This document shows positions 42,890 through 52,500 of a stretch of 64,000 bases of DNA, in pieces (within the stretch, counting starts at the first letter, position 1; every line of letters begins with the position of its first letter). The stretch is taken from NCBI GenBank assembly GCA_910574965.1, contig CAJTDB010000006.1, positions 124,001 to 188,000 of the forward strand. The letters run 5' to 3'. Under the pieces are notes generated by a model. That model made no database searches. It saw only the letters and a list, made by a program, of their open reading frames with translations, and was not told the origin of the DNA. This DNA comes from Lachnospiraceae bacterium (GTDB lineage Bacteria; Bacillota; Clostridia; Lachnospirales; Lachnospiraceae). The position numbers and the translations under genes were made by a program.

Positions 42890-44067
42890 TGGGAATCTCA
42901 CTGATCAGCATCAGCCATCAGAATGCACCGCTTGCCATTCGGGAGCTGTTTGCTTTTCCCGAAATGGTGCAGAAGGATTTTATGCATCAGATGCTGGAAC
43001 AAGGATATGCAAAAGAATGCGTAATGATCAGCACCTGCAACCGAACAGAGGTTTATACGTATTCTGAGCGGACCGAGAGCAATTTTACGGATATGCAGAA
43101 TCTGCTGCTGGAGTTTGCAGAGGCGTCAGAGGCGGAAGGCATCGGCGATCATGTGCGGTTTTACAGCGGAACGAAGGCAGTAAAGCATCTGTTCCGTGTG
43201 GCAGCGGGGCTGGATTCTATGGTCATGGGAGAAGATCAGATTCTCGGTCAGGTAAAGAGGGCGCATGAGCAGGCCCGGCAGAACGGGACTTGTGATGTAT
43301 ATTTGAACACTCTGTTCCGGTATGCGGTGACGGCAGCAAAGAAAGTGAAGACAAAGACGGATCTGTCCCGTACTACCATATCTATGGCGACTATGGCCAT
43401 TAAGGCGGCGGAACAGGTGCTGGGATCCCTGCATGAGAAAAATGTCATGCTCATTGGGGCTTCCGGGAAAATCGGAAGCGTGGTGCTGAAAAATCTTCAG
43501 TGCATCGAGGGAGCAAGAGTATATATTACCTCCAGGAACATGCAGCAGGCCAGGGAGGACCGGCACCATAAGATTTCTTATCAGATTATGGAATATGAGG
43601 GCAGGTACGGGCTGATCGATGATATGGATGTGGTAATCAGCGCTACCAGCAGCCCCCATTATACACTGACCTATGAAAAACTGGCAAAGAATCTGAAGAC
43701 GTCAAAGACGAGAGTGCTTGTGGATTTGGCTGTTCCTATTGACATCGAGGCAAAGACCGAGTGGCTTCCGGGAGTGAGACGTTATGATGTGGATGATTTT
43801 ACGGAGCTGGCAAGGGCGAACAATGAGAAAAAGCAGCATGAGGTGCTGGCGGCAGATCAGATCCTGGAGGAATGCCGGCTGGATTTTGAGCGGTGGATGG
43901 TATTCCAGCAGGCTCTTCCGCAGATTGCCCGGATGAAGGAGTGGATGATCCGGGAGGCCGGGCGGAAGGGCTTTGAAAAAGCAATAGACAAGATGTTCTA
44001 TCAGATCCGAGATCATTCTAATCCGGAGGATCTGAAGAAATTTTTTGAACATATAAAATTGGACTAA
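42889..44067 (+). CDS. hemA: Glutamyl-tRNA reductase
   Basis: First step of tetrapyrrole synthesis by the C5 route: Glu-tRNA to glutamate-1-semialdehyde with NADPH. Of 392 residues, the nucleophile Cys50 in MISTCNRTEVY has the standard number; RVAAGLDSMVMGEDQILGQ and LIGASGKIG (NADPH fold) follow, and the C-terminal dimerisation helices are present. Its ATG overlaps the cbiF stop. Its own TAA lies in the opening bases of the first downstream hairpin repeat. Because it sits under the B12 riboswitch, supply of early precursors is tied to cobalamin status. hemL and hemB are not in the window. Confidence 0.96.
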   Translation: MGISLISISHQNAPLAIRELFAFPEMVQKDFMHQMLEQGYAKECVMISTCNRTEVYTYSERTESNFTDMQNLLLEFAEASEAEGIGDHVRFYSGTKAVKHLFRVAAGLDSMVMGEDQILGQVKRAHEQARQNGTCDVYLNTLFRYAVTAAKKVKTKTDLSRTTISMATMAIKAAEQVLGSLHEKNVMLIGASGKIGSVVLKNLQCIEGARVYITSRNMQQAREDRHHKISYQIMEYEGRYGLIDDMDVVISATSSPHYTLTYEKLAKNLKTSKTRVLVDLAVPIDIEAKTEWLPGVRRYDVDDFTELARANNEKKQHEVLAADQILEECRLDFERWMVFQQALPQIARMKEWMIREAGRKGFEKAIDKMFYQIRDHSNPEDLKKFFEHIKLD

Positions 44068-44375
44068 AACAGCATCTGCGCAAGAAACTCCGGGAAAGAT
44101 TTTTGGTCACGAAGGGGACAAAAATGTTTCTAGACGAAGGGAGTTTCTTACGCGGATGCGGAACTCTAAAACAGCATCTGCATAAGAAACTCCAGGAAAT
44201 ATTTTTGGTCACGAAGGGGACAAAAATATTTCCAGACATAAGGGAGTTTCTTATGCGGATGCGGAACTCTAAAACAGCATCTGCATAAGAAACTCCAGGA
44301 AATATTTTTGGTCACGAAGGGGACAAAAATATTTCCAGACATAAGGGAGTTTCTTATGCGGATGCGGAACTCTAA
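44065..44375 (+). repeat. Three tandem copies of a ~103-bp hairpin unit between hemA and cbiH
   Basis: Units begin near 44066, 44168 and 44271 (spacing 102 and 103 bp). Copies 2 and 3 are the same base for base over the unit; copy 1 differs at several places. Each opens TAAAACAGCATCTGC and closes GCGGATGCGGAACTCT. In copies 2 and 3, GCATAAGAAACTCC pairs exactly with GGAGTTTCTTATGC, and GGAAATATTTTTG with CAAAAATATTTCC, so each forms a ~27-bp interrupted stem. In copy 1 an outer A-T pair is replaced by G-C, which keeps the pairing. No T-run follows. The first unit supplies the hemA stop codon, and the last runs into the cbiH ribosome site AATAGGAGA. Confidence 0.88.
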
Positions 44376-44389
44376 TAGGAGACAAAACA

Positions 44390-45121
44390 ATGGGAAAATT
44401 ATACGTAGTAGGCTTCGGCCCCGGCGGATATGAGCATATGACATCCAAAGCCATTGACGTGATCGAAAAGGCGGATGTAGTGACCGGTTACACGACTTAT
44501 GTAAATATATTGAAGGAGTATTTTCCGGATAAGACATACATCGCTACGCCGATGATGCAGGAAGTAAAGCGCTGTGAGATGGCGGTGGAAGAGGCACAGA
44601 AGGACCAGACCGTGGCTATGGTGTCCAGCGGGGACAGCGGGATCTACGGGATGGCAGGAATCATCTATCAGGTGGCTGAGGAGAAGGGAGCGGATATCGA
44701 GATCGAGACCGTACCAGGGGTGACAGCAGCCAGCGCGGCAGCTTCCGTGCTTGGCGCGCCGCTTATGCACGATTTTGCGGTGATCAGCCTAAGTGATCTG
44801 ATGACGCCCCTTTCTCTGATTATGAAGCGGGTAGACTGTGCAGGACAGGGAGATCTGATCGTCTGCCTCTATAATCCCAAGAGCAGGAAGCGGACCGGAT
44901 ATGTGGAACAGGCAGCGGGTATCCTGATGAAATACCGCAGGCAGGAGACGCCTGTGGGAATCGTGCGGAATGCAGGACGTAAGGACGAGGAGTGCTGTAT
45001 TACGACACTGGCGGAGCTGAAGGACGCGAAAATTGACATGTTCAGCGTAGTCATTATCGGAAATTCACAAACATACGTTCGAAATGAACGCATGATTACG
45101 CCCAGAGGATATACACTGTAA
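44390..45121 (+). CDS. cbiH: Cobalt-precorrin-3 (C17) methyltransferase
   Basis: Methylates C-17 and drives ring contraction of cobalt-precorrin-3. The 243 residues show GKLYVVGFGPGGYEHMT at the N-terminus, the CbiH/CobJ-specific TGYTTYVN, SSGDSGIYGMAG, VPGVTAASAAASVLGAPL and LIVCLYNPKSRKR. The ribosome site AGGAGA lies at the end of the three-copy hairpin array. The length is that of CbiH alone, without the extra domains seen in some fusions. hemC-cobA-hemD follows 13 bp later. Confidence 0.95.
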   Translation: MGKLYVVGFGPGGYEHMTSKAIDVIEKADVVTGYTTYVNILKEYFPDKTYIATPMMQEVKRCEMAVEEAQKDQTVAMVSSGDSGIYGMAGIIYQVAEEKGADIEIETVPGVTAASAAASVLGAPLMHDFAVISLSDLMTPLSLIMKRVDCAGQGDLIVCLYNPKSRKRTGYVEQAAGILMKYRRQETPVGIVRNAGRKDEECCITTLAELKDAKIDMFSVVIIGNSQTYVRNERMITPRGYTL

Positions 45122-45134
45122 AAGGGGAGGCGCT

Positions 45135-47528
45135 ATGCAGAGAGTGATTCGAATCGGGACCAGGAAAAGCCGGCTGGCGCTGGTCCAGACGGATATCGTG
45201 AAGAGGAAGATAGAAGAAGCATTTCCGGATATCCGGGCGGAAGTGGTGGAGATGTCCACAAAAGGAGACGAACTGCTGGACCGCTCCTTAACTTCTTTCG
45301 GCGGAAAAGGGGTATTTACCAGAGAGCTGGAGGAGGCTTTGCTGGATGGGAAGATTGATCTGGCAGTCCACAGTGCCAAAGATATGCCTATGGAATTTCC
45401 GGAAGGACTGGGAATCGGAGCAGTCCTTGCCAGGGGGGCAGTGGAGGACGTTATCGTCACCAGGGACGGTACGGCGTTAAAAGATTTAAAGCCGGGCAGT
45501 GTCATAGGAACCAGCAGTCTGCGCCGGGAACTGCAGATTAAGGCGGCCAATCCGCTGGTGCTGGTTCGCATGAACCGCGGAAATGTACAGACCAGGCTTC
45601 GAAAGCTGTCAGAAGGACAGTTCGATGCCATTGTACTGGCGGCAGCAGGTCTGGAACGGCTGGAACTTATGAATGACGGTAAGTATTATTATGAGAAACT
45701 GGACACTTCTGTCTGTCTTCCGGCGGCGGGGCAGGCCATTCTGGCGGTGGAGAGCCGGAACAACGATCTGACAGAAGTGCTCCGTGTCATCCACGATCCT
45801 GGGGCGGCTGTGTCCCTGTATGCGGAGCGGGCGTATCTGTCAGCCATCGGCGGAAGCTGCAATGCACCGGCGGCGGCGCTGTCGCGACTTTCCGGTGAAA
45901 AGCTTACCATGGAAGTGTTATTTGCCCCGGACGGAAGACATTTAAAACGGGTGTCCGGGGAGCGGGTGACCGGACTGGATCTGTCGGAAGCAGAGTGCCT
46001 GGGGCGTGAGCTGGCGGCAAAAATCTGCCAGGGAAAAGTGTGGCTTGTAGGCGCCGGACCAGGAGATCGGGAACTGGTAACTCAGAAATGCCTGTCCTGT
46101 ATCCGGCAGGCAGATGTGATCATTTATGACAGTCTTGCCACGGATGCTCTTTTGCATGAGGCGGGCAGAGATGCAGAACTGATCTATGCGGGAAAACGTG
46201 CCTCGAACCATCATCTGAAACAGGAGGAAACGAACGGTCTTCTTATCAGAAAGGCGAGAGAAGGAAAGAATGTAGTGCGTTTAAAAGGCGGGGATCCCTT
46301 TATCTTTGGCCGGGGTGCGGAGGAAGCACAGGAACTGAAAAAAGCAGGAATTGCTTTTGAGATTGTGCCGGGAGTATCCTCCTGCTACGGAGCGCCGGCC
46401 TATGCGGGGATTCCGGTGACGCACCGGGATTATGCGTCTTCTTTTCATGTAATTACCGGGCATGAGGGTGCCCATAAGGACAGTGAAGTGCTGGATTATG
46501 GGACGCTGGCGAAGGAGGAAGGAACGCTTGTCTTTTTGATGGGGCTGAAAAATCTTCCCAATATTGTGAAAAATTTAACAGAAAAGGGCAAACATCCGGA
46601 CACACCGGCTGCCGTCATTCAGGAAGGAACTACCAGCCGGCAGAAAGTAGTGACCGGGACTCTTCGTACCATTGTGGAGGAGGCGGCGCGGGGCGGTATC
46701 CGAACTCCGGCGATTACCGTGGTAGGAGATGTGGTTTCCCTGGAAAAAGAAATCCCGTGGTACGGCCATGGACCTCTTTTTGGCCGTCGGGTGCTGGTGA
46801 CGGGAACGAAGAAAATGACAGCTCGTCAGAGGCGTGTGTTAGAGGCGGAAGGGGCGGAAGTGATTTCCCTGGGGCTGATCGAAACGAAGCCTCTGGCAGC
46901 AGAAAAGCTGGCGGCAGCAGCGGACAGGCTTTCGGAATATACCTGGATCGTATTTACGAGCAGCAACGGTGTGGATGCGTTCTTTGACTGTCTTTTCCAT
47001 ATGGAAAAGGATGTCCGGTGCCTGGCGGGCCTTCGATTCGCGGTGATTGGAGAGGGAACGAAACGCGCGCTGGCGGCAAAGGGCATCCAGGCGGATTTTG
47101 TTCCTTCTAAGTACAGCAGCCGGGATCTGTCGGCGGAATGGGTTCCAACGCTTACCAAAAAGGACCGGGTGCTGCTTCTGAGAGCCGAGGAGGCGTCTCC
47201 GGAGCTGAATGAAGCGCTTACAGAGTCAGGGATCGCCTATGAAGCGCTGGCGGTCTACCATACGGCGGTGGATATGCAAAAGAAAGAGGAATTGAACCGG
47301 ATCCTTCCGGAAGCAGACTATGTGACCTTTGCCAGTGCTTCGGCGGTGAAGGCATTTGCTTCCATGACGGAAGCGGGAACATGGACGGCAAAAGCAGTCT
47401 GTATCGGGCCGGTGACAGAAAAGGCTGCCCGGACAGCGGGAATCCCGGTATATCAGTCTGCGGTAGAGTATACGGCAGAAGGGATGCGGGACGTGCTTTT
47501 GTACGACGCAGTACATGCGAAAGGATAA
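45135..47528 (+). CDS. HemC-CobA-HemD triple fusion: hydroxymethylbilane synthase, uroporphyrinogen-III methyltransferase and synthase
   Basis: One uninterrupted 797-residue frame holds three consecutive tetrapyrrole enzymes. Residues 1-~295 are porphobilinogen deaminase (RIGTRKSRLALVQTD, DLAVHSAKDMPME, and the dipyrromethane-binding Cys242 in GGSCNAP, the same number as in E. coli). Residues ~301-545 are uroporphyrinogen-III C-methyltransferase (VWLVGAGPGDRELVT, RLKGGDPFIFGRGAEE, VPGVSSCYGAPAYAGIP). Residues ~550-795 are uroporphyrinogen-III synthase (RRVLVTGTKKMTARQ, WIVFTSSNGVDAFF). Together they would turn porphobilinogen into precorrin-2. The order matches neither the pathway order of the last two steps nor a frameshift artefact. 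CobA-HemD fusions are known in Clostridia; adding HemC is rarer in my knowledge. GGGGAGG precedes the ATG. Confidence 0.93.
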   Translation: MQRVIRIGTRKSRLALVQTDIVKRKIEEAFPDIRAEVVEMSTKGDELLDRSLTSFGGKGVFTRELEEALLDGKIDLAVHSAKDMPMEFPEGLGIGAVLARGAVEDVIVTRDGTALKDLKPGSVIGTSSLRRELQIKAANPLVLVRMNRGNVQTRLRKLSEGQFDAIVLAAAGLERLELMNDGKYYYEKLDTSVCLPAAGQAILAVESRNNDLTEVLRVIHDPGAAVSLYAERAYLSAIGGSCNAPAAALSRLSGEKLTMEVLFAPDGRHLKRVSGERVTGLDLSEAECLGRELAAKICQGKVWLVGAGPGDRELVTQKCLSCIRQADVIIYDSLATDALLHEAGRDAELIYAGKRASNHHLKQEETNGLLIRKAREGKNVVRLKGGDPFIFGRGAEEAQELKKAGIAFEIVPGVSSCYGAPAYAGIPVTHRDYASSFHVITGHEGAHKDSEVLDYGTLAKEEGTLVFLMGLKNLPNIVKNLTEKGKHPDTPAAVIQEGTTSRQKVVTGTLRTIVEEAARGGIRTPAITVVGDVVSLEKEIPWYGHGPLFGRRVLVTGTKKMTARQRRVLEAEGAEVISLGLIETKPLAAEKLAAAADRLSEYTWIVFTSSNGVDAFFDCLFHMEKDVRCLAGLRFAVIGEGTKRALAAKGIQADFVPSKYSSRDLSAEWVPTLTKKDRVLLLRAEEASPELNEALTESGIAYEALAVYHTAVDMQKKEELNRILPEADYVTFASASAVKAFASMTEAGTWTAKAVCIGPVTEKAARTAGIPVYQSAVEYTAEGMRDVLLYDAVHAKG

Positions 47529-47536
47529 AAGAAACT

Positions 47537-48592
47537 ATGGAATTGCTGCATGGGGGAAATATTTATGACGAGGATCTGAAGGAAAAGTGCGGGGGACAAA
47601 AGCTTCTGGATTTTTCTGCCAATATCAATCCCCTTGGAATGCCGGACAGCGTGCGTCTTGCAGTGCTGCATGCGCTGAAGGATGCGGTGCATTATCCGGA
47701 TCCGCTCTGCCGAAAATTAAAGTCTGCGCTGTCCGCCGAGTATGGGCTTAAAGAAGAGCATTTTATCTGCGGAAACGGAGGGGCGGATCTAATCTATCGG
47801 CTGGTCTATGCCCTCCGTCCCAAAAGGGCGCTTTTGACAGCGCCTTCCTTCGCGGAATACGAGGAGGCGCTGAAGCAAACAGATACCCAATGTGTTTTCT
47901 ACCAGATGCAGGAGAATCTGGAGGTAGAGCAGGAAATTCTGAAATACATGGATGCATCACCGGACGTGATGTTTCTCTGTAATCCAAACAATCCCACCGG
48001 GCTTTTGATCCATCCAAAGCTGCTTGTGCGTATTCTGGAAAAGGCGGCGCATCAGAAGACTGTGCTGGTGCTGGATGAGTGCTTTCTGGACTTTACCGGT
48101 CAGGAGGAGCGTTCGCTCATTTCTTATATCAGGGAGACGCCGTATCTCTTTATCCTGAAATCCTTCACGAAAATGTATGCCATGCCGGGGATCCGTTTAG
48201 GTTACGGCATCAGCGGGAACCGGACGCTTCTGGACCGTATGGAAGCTGCGGGGCAGTGCTGGGGGGTCAGTGTGTTAGCCAGTGAAGCCGGCATCGCGGC
48301 ACTGAAAGAAAAGGAGTACCGAAAACGGGCGGTTCGTCTGGTGCGGGAGGAACGGGCCTGGCTGAAGAAAGAGCTGGAGGCTGCAGGATGCAGCGTGTGG
48401 GACGGACAGGCAGATTATCTGTTCTTCCGGGTTCCGGAAGTGTATGATCTGTATGAGCGTCTGGTGCCCTATGGGATCCTGATCCGGCGGTGCGGCAACT
48501 ATCGGGGATTAGACGGGACCTGCTACCGGACTGCGGTAAAAGACCATGCGGCCAACAGAACGCTTGTGGAAGCGATAAAAAAGGTGCTGTGA
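47537..48592 (+). CDS. cobD: L-threonine-O-3-phosphate decarboxylase
   Basis: A PLP enzyme making (R)-1-aminopropan-2-ol phosphate, the linker of the cobalamin lower loop. The 351 residues are of the class-I aminotransferase fold. HGGNIYDEDL at the start and DFSANINPLG are specific to CobD as opposed to histidinol-phosphate aminotransferase. NPNNPTGLL, LDECFLDFTG and the PLP lysine in ILKSFTKMYAMPGIRLGYG are visible. The ATG at 47537 follows AAAGGA; the frame is open further upstream within hemD. A two-gene DUF cassette separates it from cbiP. Confidence 0.93.
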   Translation: MELLHGGNIYDEDLKEKCGGQKLLDFSANINPLGMPDSVRLAVLHALKDAVHYPDPLCRKLKSALSAEYGLKEEHFICGNGGADLIYRLVYALRPKRALLTAPSFAEYEEALKQTDTQCVFYQMQENLEVEQEILKYMDASPDVMFLCNPNNPTGLLIHPKLLVRILEKAAHQKTVLVLDECFLDFTGQEERSLISYIRETPYLFILKSFTKMYAMPGIRLGYGISGNRTLLDRMEAAGQCWGVSVLASEAGIAALKEKEYRKRAVRLVREERAWLKKELEAAGCSVWDGQADYLFFRVPEVYDLYERLVPYGILIRRCGNYRGLDGTCYRTAVKDHAANRTLVEAIKKVL

Positions 48593-48655
48593 TACCAGCA
48601 GGAGGAACAGGCCGGATATCCGAAAAAAGATTTTAGAAAAGAGAAAGGAGCGGGT

Positions 48656-49543
48656 ATGATGCAGGAGCAGGAGAAAAGAACAGAGGATCAGGAACTTTGG
48701 GAAGCGGTCTTTCGGACGAAAGCGTACAAAAGGGAGTCCGAACGGTTTCTGCCGGAAGTTGTGGAGATTCAGGCGGTAGTCGGAGCCTGCGGATTTTCCG
48801 GAGGCAAAGCCGGGAAGGAAAAGCTTTGGAGTGCGTCAGTGGAACTGACCGCATGGAAAGATGAAAAAAGCGGGGAGATCTATAAAGGCGAATTTCTCTT
48901 AGGGACTGCGGCAGATGACCGGCTTCTTCATCTGCTTCAGGAACAGGTAAAGGCGGATTCTATAATCCGGGCCAAGGTAAGGATAGACGAAGACAAAAAG
49001 CGTTTTCTGCTGCTGGAATCTGTACAGGCCGGGGATGATCCTTCTCTGAAAGAGATTTTGAAAGAACAGATCCAAGAAGTTGCCATGGAAGTGGAAGGAC
49101 TCGGAAGATTCCTTCTGGACCGTTCTGTAAACTGGTTTGCAGCAGCGGTGGACTGGATGGGAAAGGAAGTCGAACTTACATTCGATCAAGAGGAAGAAGA
49201 AGTTATGGAACATGCCATCCGGACTGCAAAGGCACTGATGGCAGACCAGGCGGGATGGAACAGGCGCATACGGGAATACGCAGCAGATGAGCTGCTGGAG
49301 CTTGCCAACGAATGGGCGGCAGAAGATACCAATGAGGAAATGGTGGAAGTTTTAGATGAGATGGGAGAACTGCTGGTGAGCCGAAAACAGTTCATGGAGC
49401 GTATGGAGCTGGAAACCATCAATGTGCTGGAAGACGAAGAGTTTGAGTTCTGGTTCAGAGACGGAGATATGTTCTGGGGGCATTCGATTCGCGTAAGCGG
49501 GAGTCTGAGCGGAAGACTGGACGGAGCACATATCGAAGGCTGA
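48656..49543 (+). CDS. DUF2262 domain protein, function unknown
   Basis: A 295-residue soluble, acidic protein. The C-terminal third matches DUF2262: QAGWNRRIREYAADELLELAN, then a Met/Glu-rich helix and FEFWFRDGDMFWGHSIRV followed by SGSLSGRL and an IEG end. The first ~130 residues form a separate beta-rich region (SASVELTAWKDEKSGEIYKG, DSIIRAKVRIDED), an extra N-terminal domain seen in some family members. No catalytic motif, signal or membrane span is recognised. It follows cobD by 63 bp and precedes the large DUF4132-type gene by 31 bp on the same strand, so the two are likely made together. Nothing in it suggests a cobalamin function. Confidence 0.75.
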   Translation: MMQEQEKRTEDQELWEAVFRTKAYKRESERFLPEVVEIQAVVGACGFSGGKAGKEKLWSASVELTAWKDEKSGEIYKGEFLLGTAADDRLLHLLQEQVKADSIIRAKVRIDEDKKRFLLLESVQAGDDPSLKEILKEQIQEVAMEVEGLGRFLLDRSVNWFAAAVDWMGKEVELTFDQEEEEVMEHAIRTAKALMADQAGWNRRIREYAADELLELANEWAAEDTNEEMVEVLDEMGELLVSRKQFMERMELETINVLEDEEFEFWFRDGDMFWGHSIRVSGSLSGRLDGAHIEG

Positions 49544-49574
49544 TGATGGGGTCTTCGGAGAAAGGGAGCGGCCA

Positions 49575-52500
49575 ATGGCAGAAAAGAAACCTTCATTTGC
49601 GGAAGCACTGATCATAGAGCTTCAGAAAAATTCCAAAGGACTGTCGAACATGGAACGCAGGCTTCTGCCTTCGGCAGACCGAAAGGGGGCGCTTTATCCT
49701 TATGTCAATATAGAGGCCCGTAACTGGATCGTAAGCCTTCTGGTTATGCGGGATGCCAGAAGGCCCAGTGAGATCTATCAGAAACATCTCTCCGGTCTGG
49801 TAAAGCTCTGTGTAGCAGAGAAGCATCAGGAAGAATTTTATTATGCACTGGATGAAATGAACCAGTTTCAGATGACCGGCGGACTTTATAGGAGAAGTTT
49901 GAGAAGCAAAAGCTATACCCCCTTTGTGGATGACGGGATTCATCTTCTGTGGGCTTATGCAAGGCTGAAGACTTATGGGGCAGAGCTTTCAGATGTTCTG
50001 CGGGGAAATGTATCCTCAGAGATACAAAAAGATGCCAGAGAGGAGAGTTTCTGTTATGGCAGTATACTGGCCGCACAGATCGACCGGGGAGATCAGGAGG
50101 TCATAGAGGCCGTAAAAGAGATCCTTTTGGGGGAACAGAATACACTTATGATCTCTCATGAGTTGATCCGCGGCATTGTCAGAAGCAAAAATGAGGCGCT
50201 GTATCAGGTGCTTGGAGACTTTCTGCTGGCGGCAAGGCTTCAGGAAGGTGCGCGCCAGGCAGTCTGCGAGACTATGGACGCAGGCCGGGCGGAAGCATTT
50301 CAGTATTTGTTTGGAATCATCGAAGATCATGATCTTATTCGATATTCTTCTGTCAGGCGGGCAGTCAGTACATGGATTGGCATCTATGAAGCGGACAGCG
50401 TGGAAAGGGTAGCCAATAAGCTTTTAAAAATGATGGGGCGCTGTCTCAGGGAGCCGGAATTTGCCGAAGAACAGCTACGGACGGAAGATTCCATCGGCAT
50501 CTGCTGTGCCCTGTGGGCAAAAGGCTTTTATAATGCGGAGGAGGCAGTGCAGGCCATTGTCGGCCTGGCAGAGAACGGAACGAAAAATCAGATGATGATC
50601 GCTTCCTATTATATGGAGGCGCTGCAGAGCCGGCAGTTACAGCAGAAGGCGGCAAAAGGGATCTGGTTTTCCCATCCGGGAGATCTGGAGCTGGCGGCCT
50701 GCTATCTTATATATTTTCTGGGCGGGCATCCATGCGACCTGATGGGGAGTCTGCTGGAGTGCCAGAGCAGCGGCTGCTATCGATACAGTTATTCGCCTTC
50801 CTATGATAAAGGCGCTCCGCCTCGTCAGATAACGCCGAAGAAGCTGAACCTCACCGAAGAGGAAGCAAAGCAGACCTATAAGATTCTGAAGGATATGCTT
50901 CCCCTCCTCCCGAAGAAAGGCGTGGATCTGCATCCTTGTATGCTGCCTTCCGGATACCGGGTTCGGCTGACGCCTTCCGACGTGGCGGCGTCCATGTGCC
51001 TTCTGGCCTGGGTACTGCAGGAAGATGTGCTGCTGGACGAGGCGGCAGGGGTGATTCCTCTGATTGGAAGCGGAAGACATCTGGCGGCAAGACTTTTACT
51101 GCATCGCCCTCAATCGGATATACGCAGAAACCTGCTCTTTGAACTTCTGAAAAATCCGGAGGAACATACGAGAAATGCAGCCTGTCAAATGGTAAGACGG
51201 CTTTCCCTCACAAAAGAAGATTTCCGCAGGATCGAAGCCAATATGCGGTACAAGAAAAGCCGTTCGAATACCATCAATCTGCTGAAACAGCAGGAGCCAA
51301 CGGAGCTTCGGTTCTGTATCTGCCGGCTGTTAAAAGAAAAATCAGAAGAAAGTCATATGGGGGCGCTGGAACTGTCCCTTCATTTGAAGAAAAGTCAGAC
51401 AAAAGAGTATCAAAAGCTTCTGCCGGTATTAGAAGCATATGCAGATCCCTCAGAAAAAGAACAGCTTTTGCTGTCCGAACTGGTGGTACGCGGGAAGGCG
51501 GATACGGTTCAGCATCTTTTAAATACTCCGGGTTATGGACTTTACAACACGAAAAAAGAATGGACGATTCCGGAAGTCAGAGTAGATACCAGGGAAGCAG
51601 AACGGCTCTTTTTGTATGGAGAAGATGTATGCAGAGGGATTTTTCAGAAGCTGGAAAAGCTGATAGAAGCTCATAAGGAACAGGAATACAAAGACTTTCG
51701 AGGGGAAGAGCAGCTCCTTGGTATCTGCCTGGAGTGGAACCGTTGTTTCATGAATTATGAGAAGGACTTTCCGCTGCGGGAACTGTGGGAAGATTTTTAT
51801 GAAAAGGAGATAAGAACACCAAAGCTTCTGCTGGAAATGTATCTGTATTTGTGCTGTCTGGACCGGGAACAGGAATACCGGGAGGAAAAAGAGCTTTATC
51901 AAAAGGTATTCGGACATCTGCCCTATGAAAAATTAGAACAACTGCCCCGATATGAGAAACAGATCAAAAATATCATCAGCGTATTGTATGACCGGTATGT
52001 GCCAAAGGAACTAAAAGGGCGCTGGGGCGTAAAGGGGACCGCGCGTTTTTATGAAGTGCTGGAAAAAGAGTTTCGGATCCGTACGGCAGACCATCGGTCA
52101 AAGCCAATCGTTTACCGCAGGGCAGCAAAACCTATTTTCCGGGAGATGGTTGGCTGGCTTCGGTATGCGCCGGATAAGGACTGGGCAAGTGCATTTGCTT
52201 TAAATGTTCGAATCGAAATGGACATTGCTTTCTGCGTGCAGGCATATGTGCGGGGAATCTGGGACAAAGATATGCTGTACCGGGCATTTTTCAGCCGATG
52301 GGAACTAAAAGAGCTGGTGGCGGCAGTCAGTGCGGCAGAACTTCGGACTCCCCGCGCGAAGTGGAGTGTAAACTGGCATGCAGTCGAGCAGTTTTTCGGT
52401 CCCGGCAGGATTTTGGAGAAGAGCGGACAGCTCCGGTTTGATCGGATGGACGCTTCTATGCCGGAGATGAAACTGGCACACGAGCTTTACGAAGAGCTTA

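Noticed and set aside
39558-44375. Tandem arrays as CRISPR
   Set aside because: The units are ~100 bp, contiguous, without unique spacers and without cas genes. They are hairpin repeats, not a CRISPR array.
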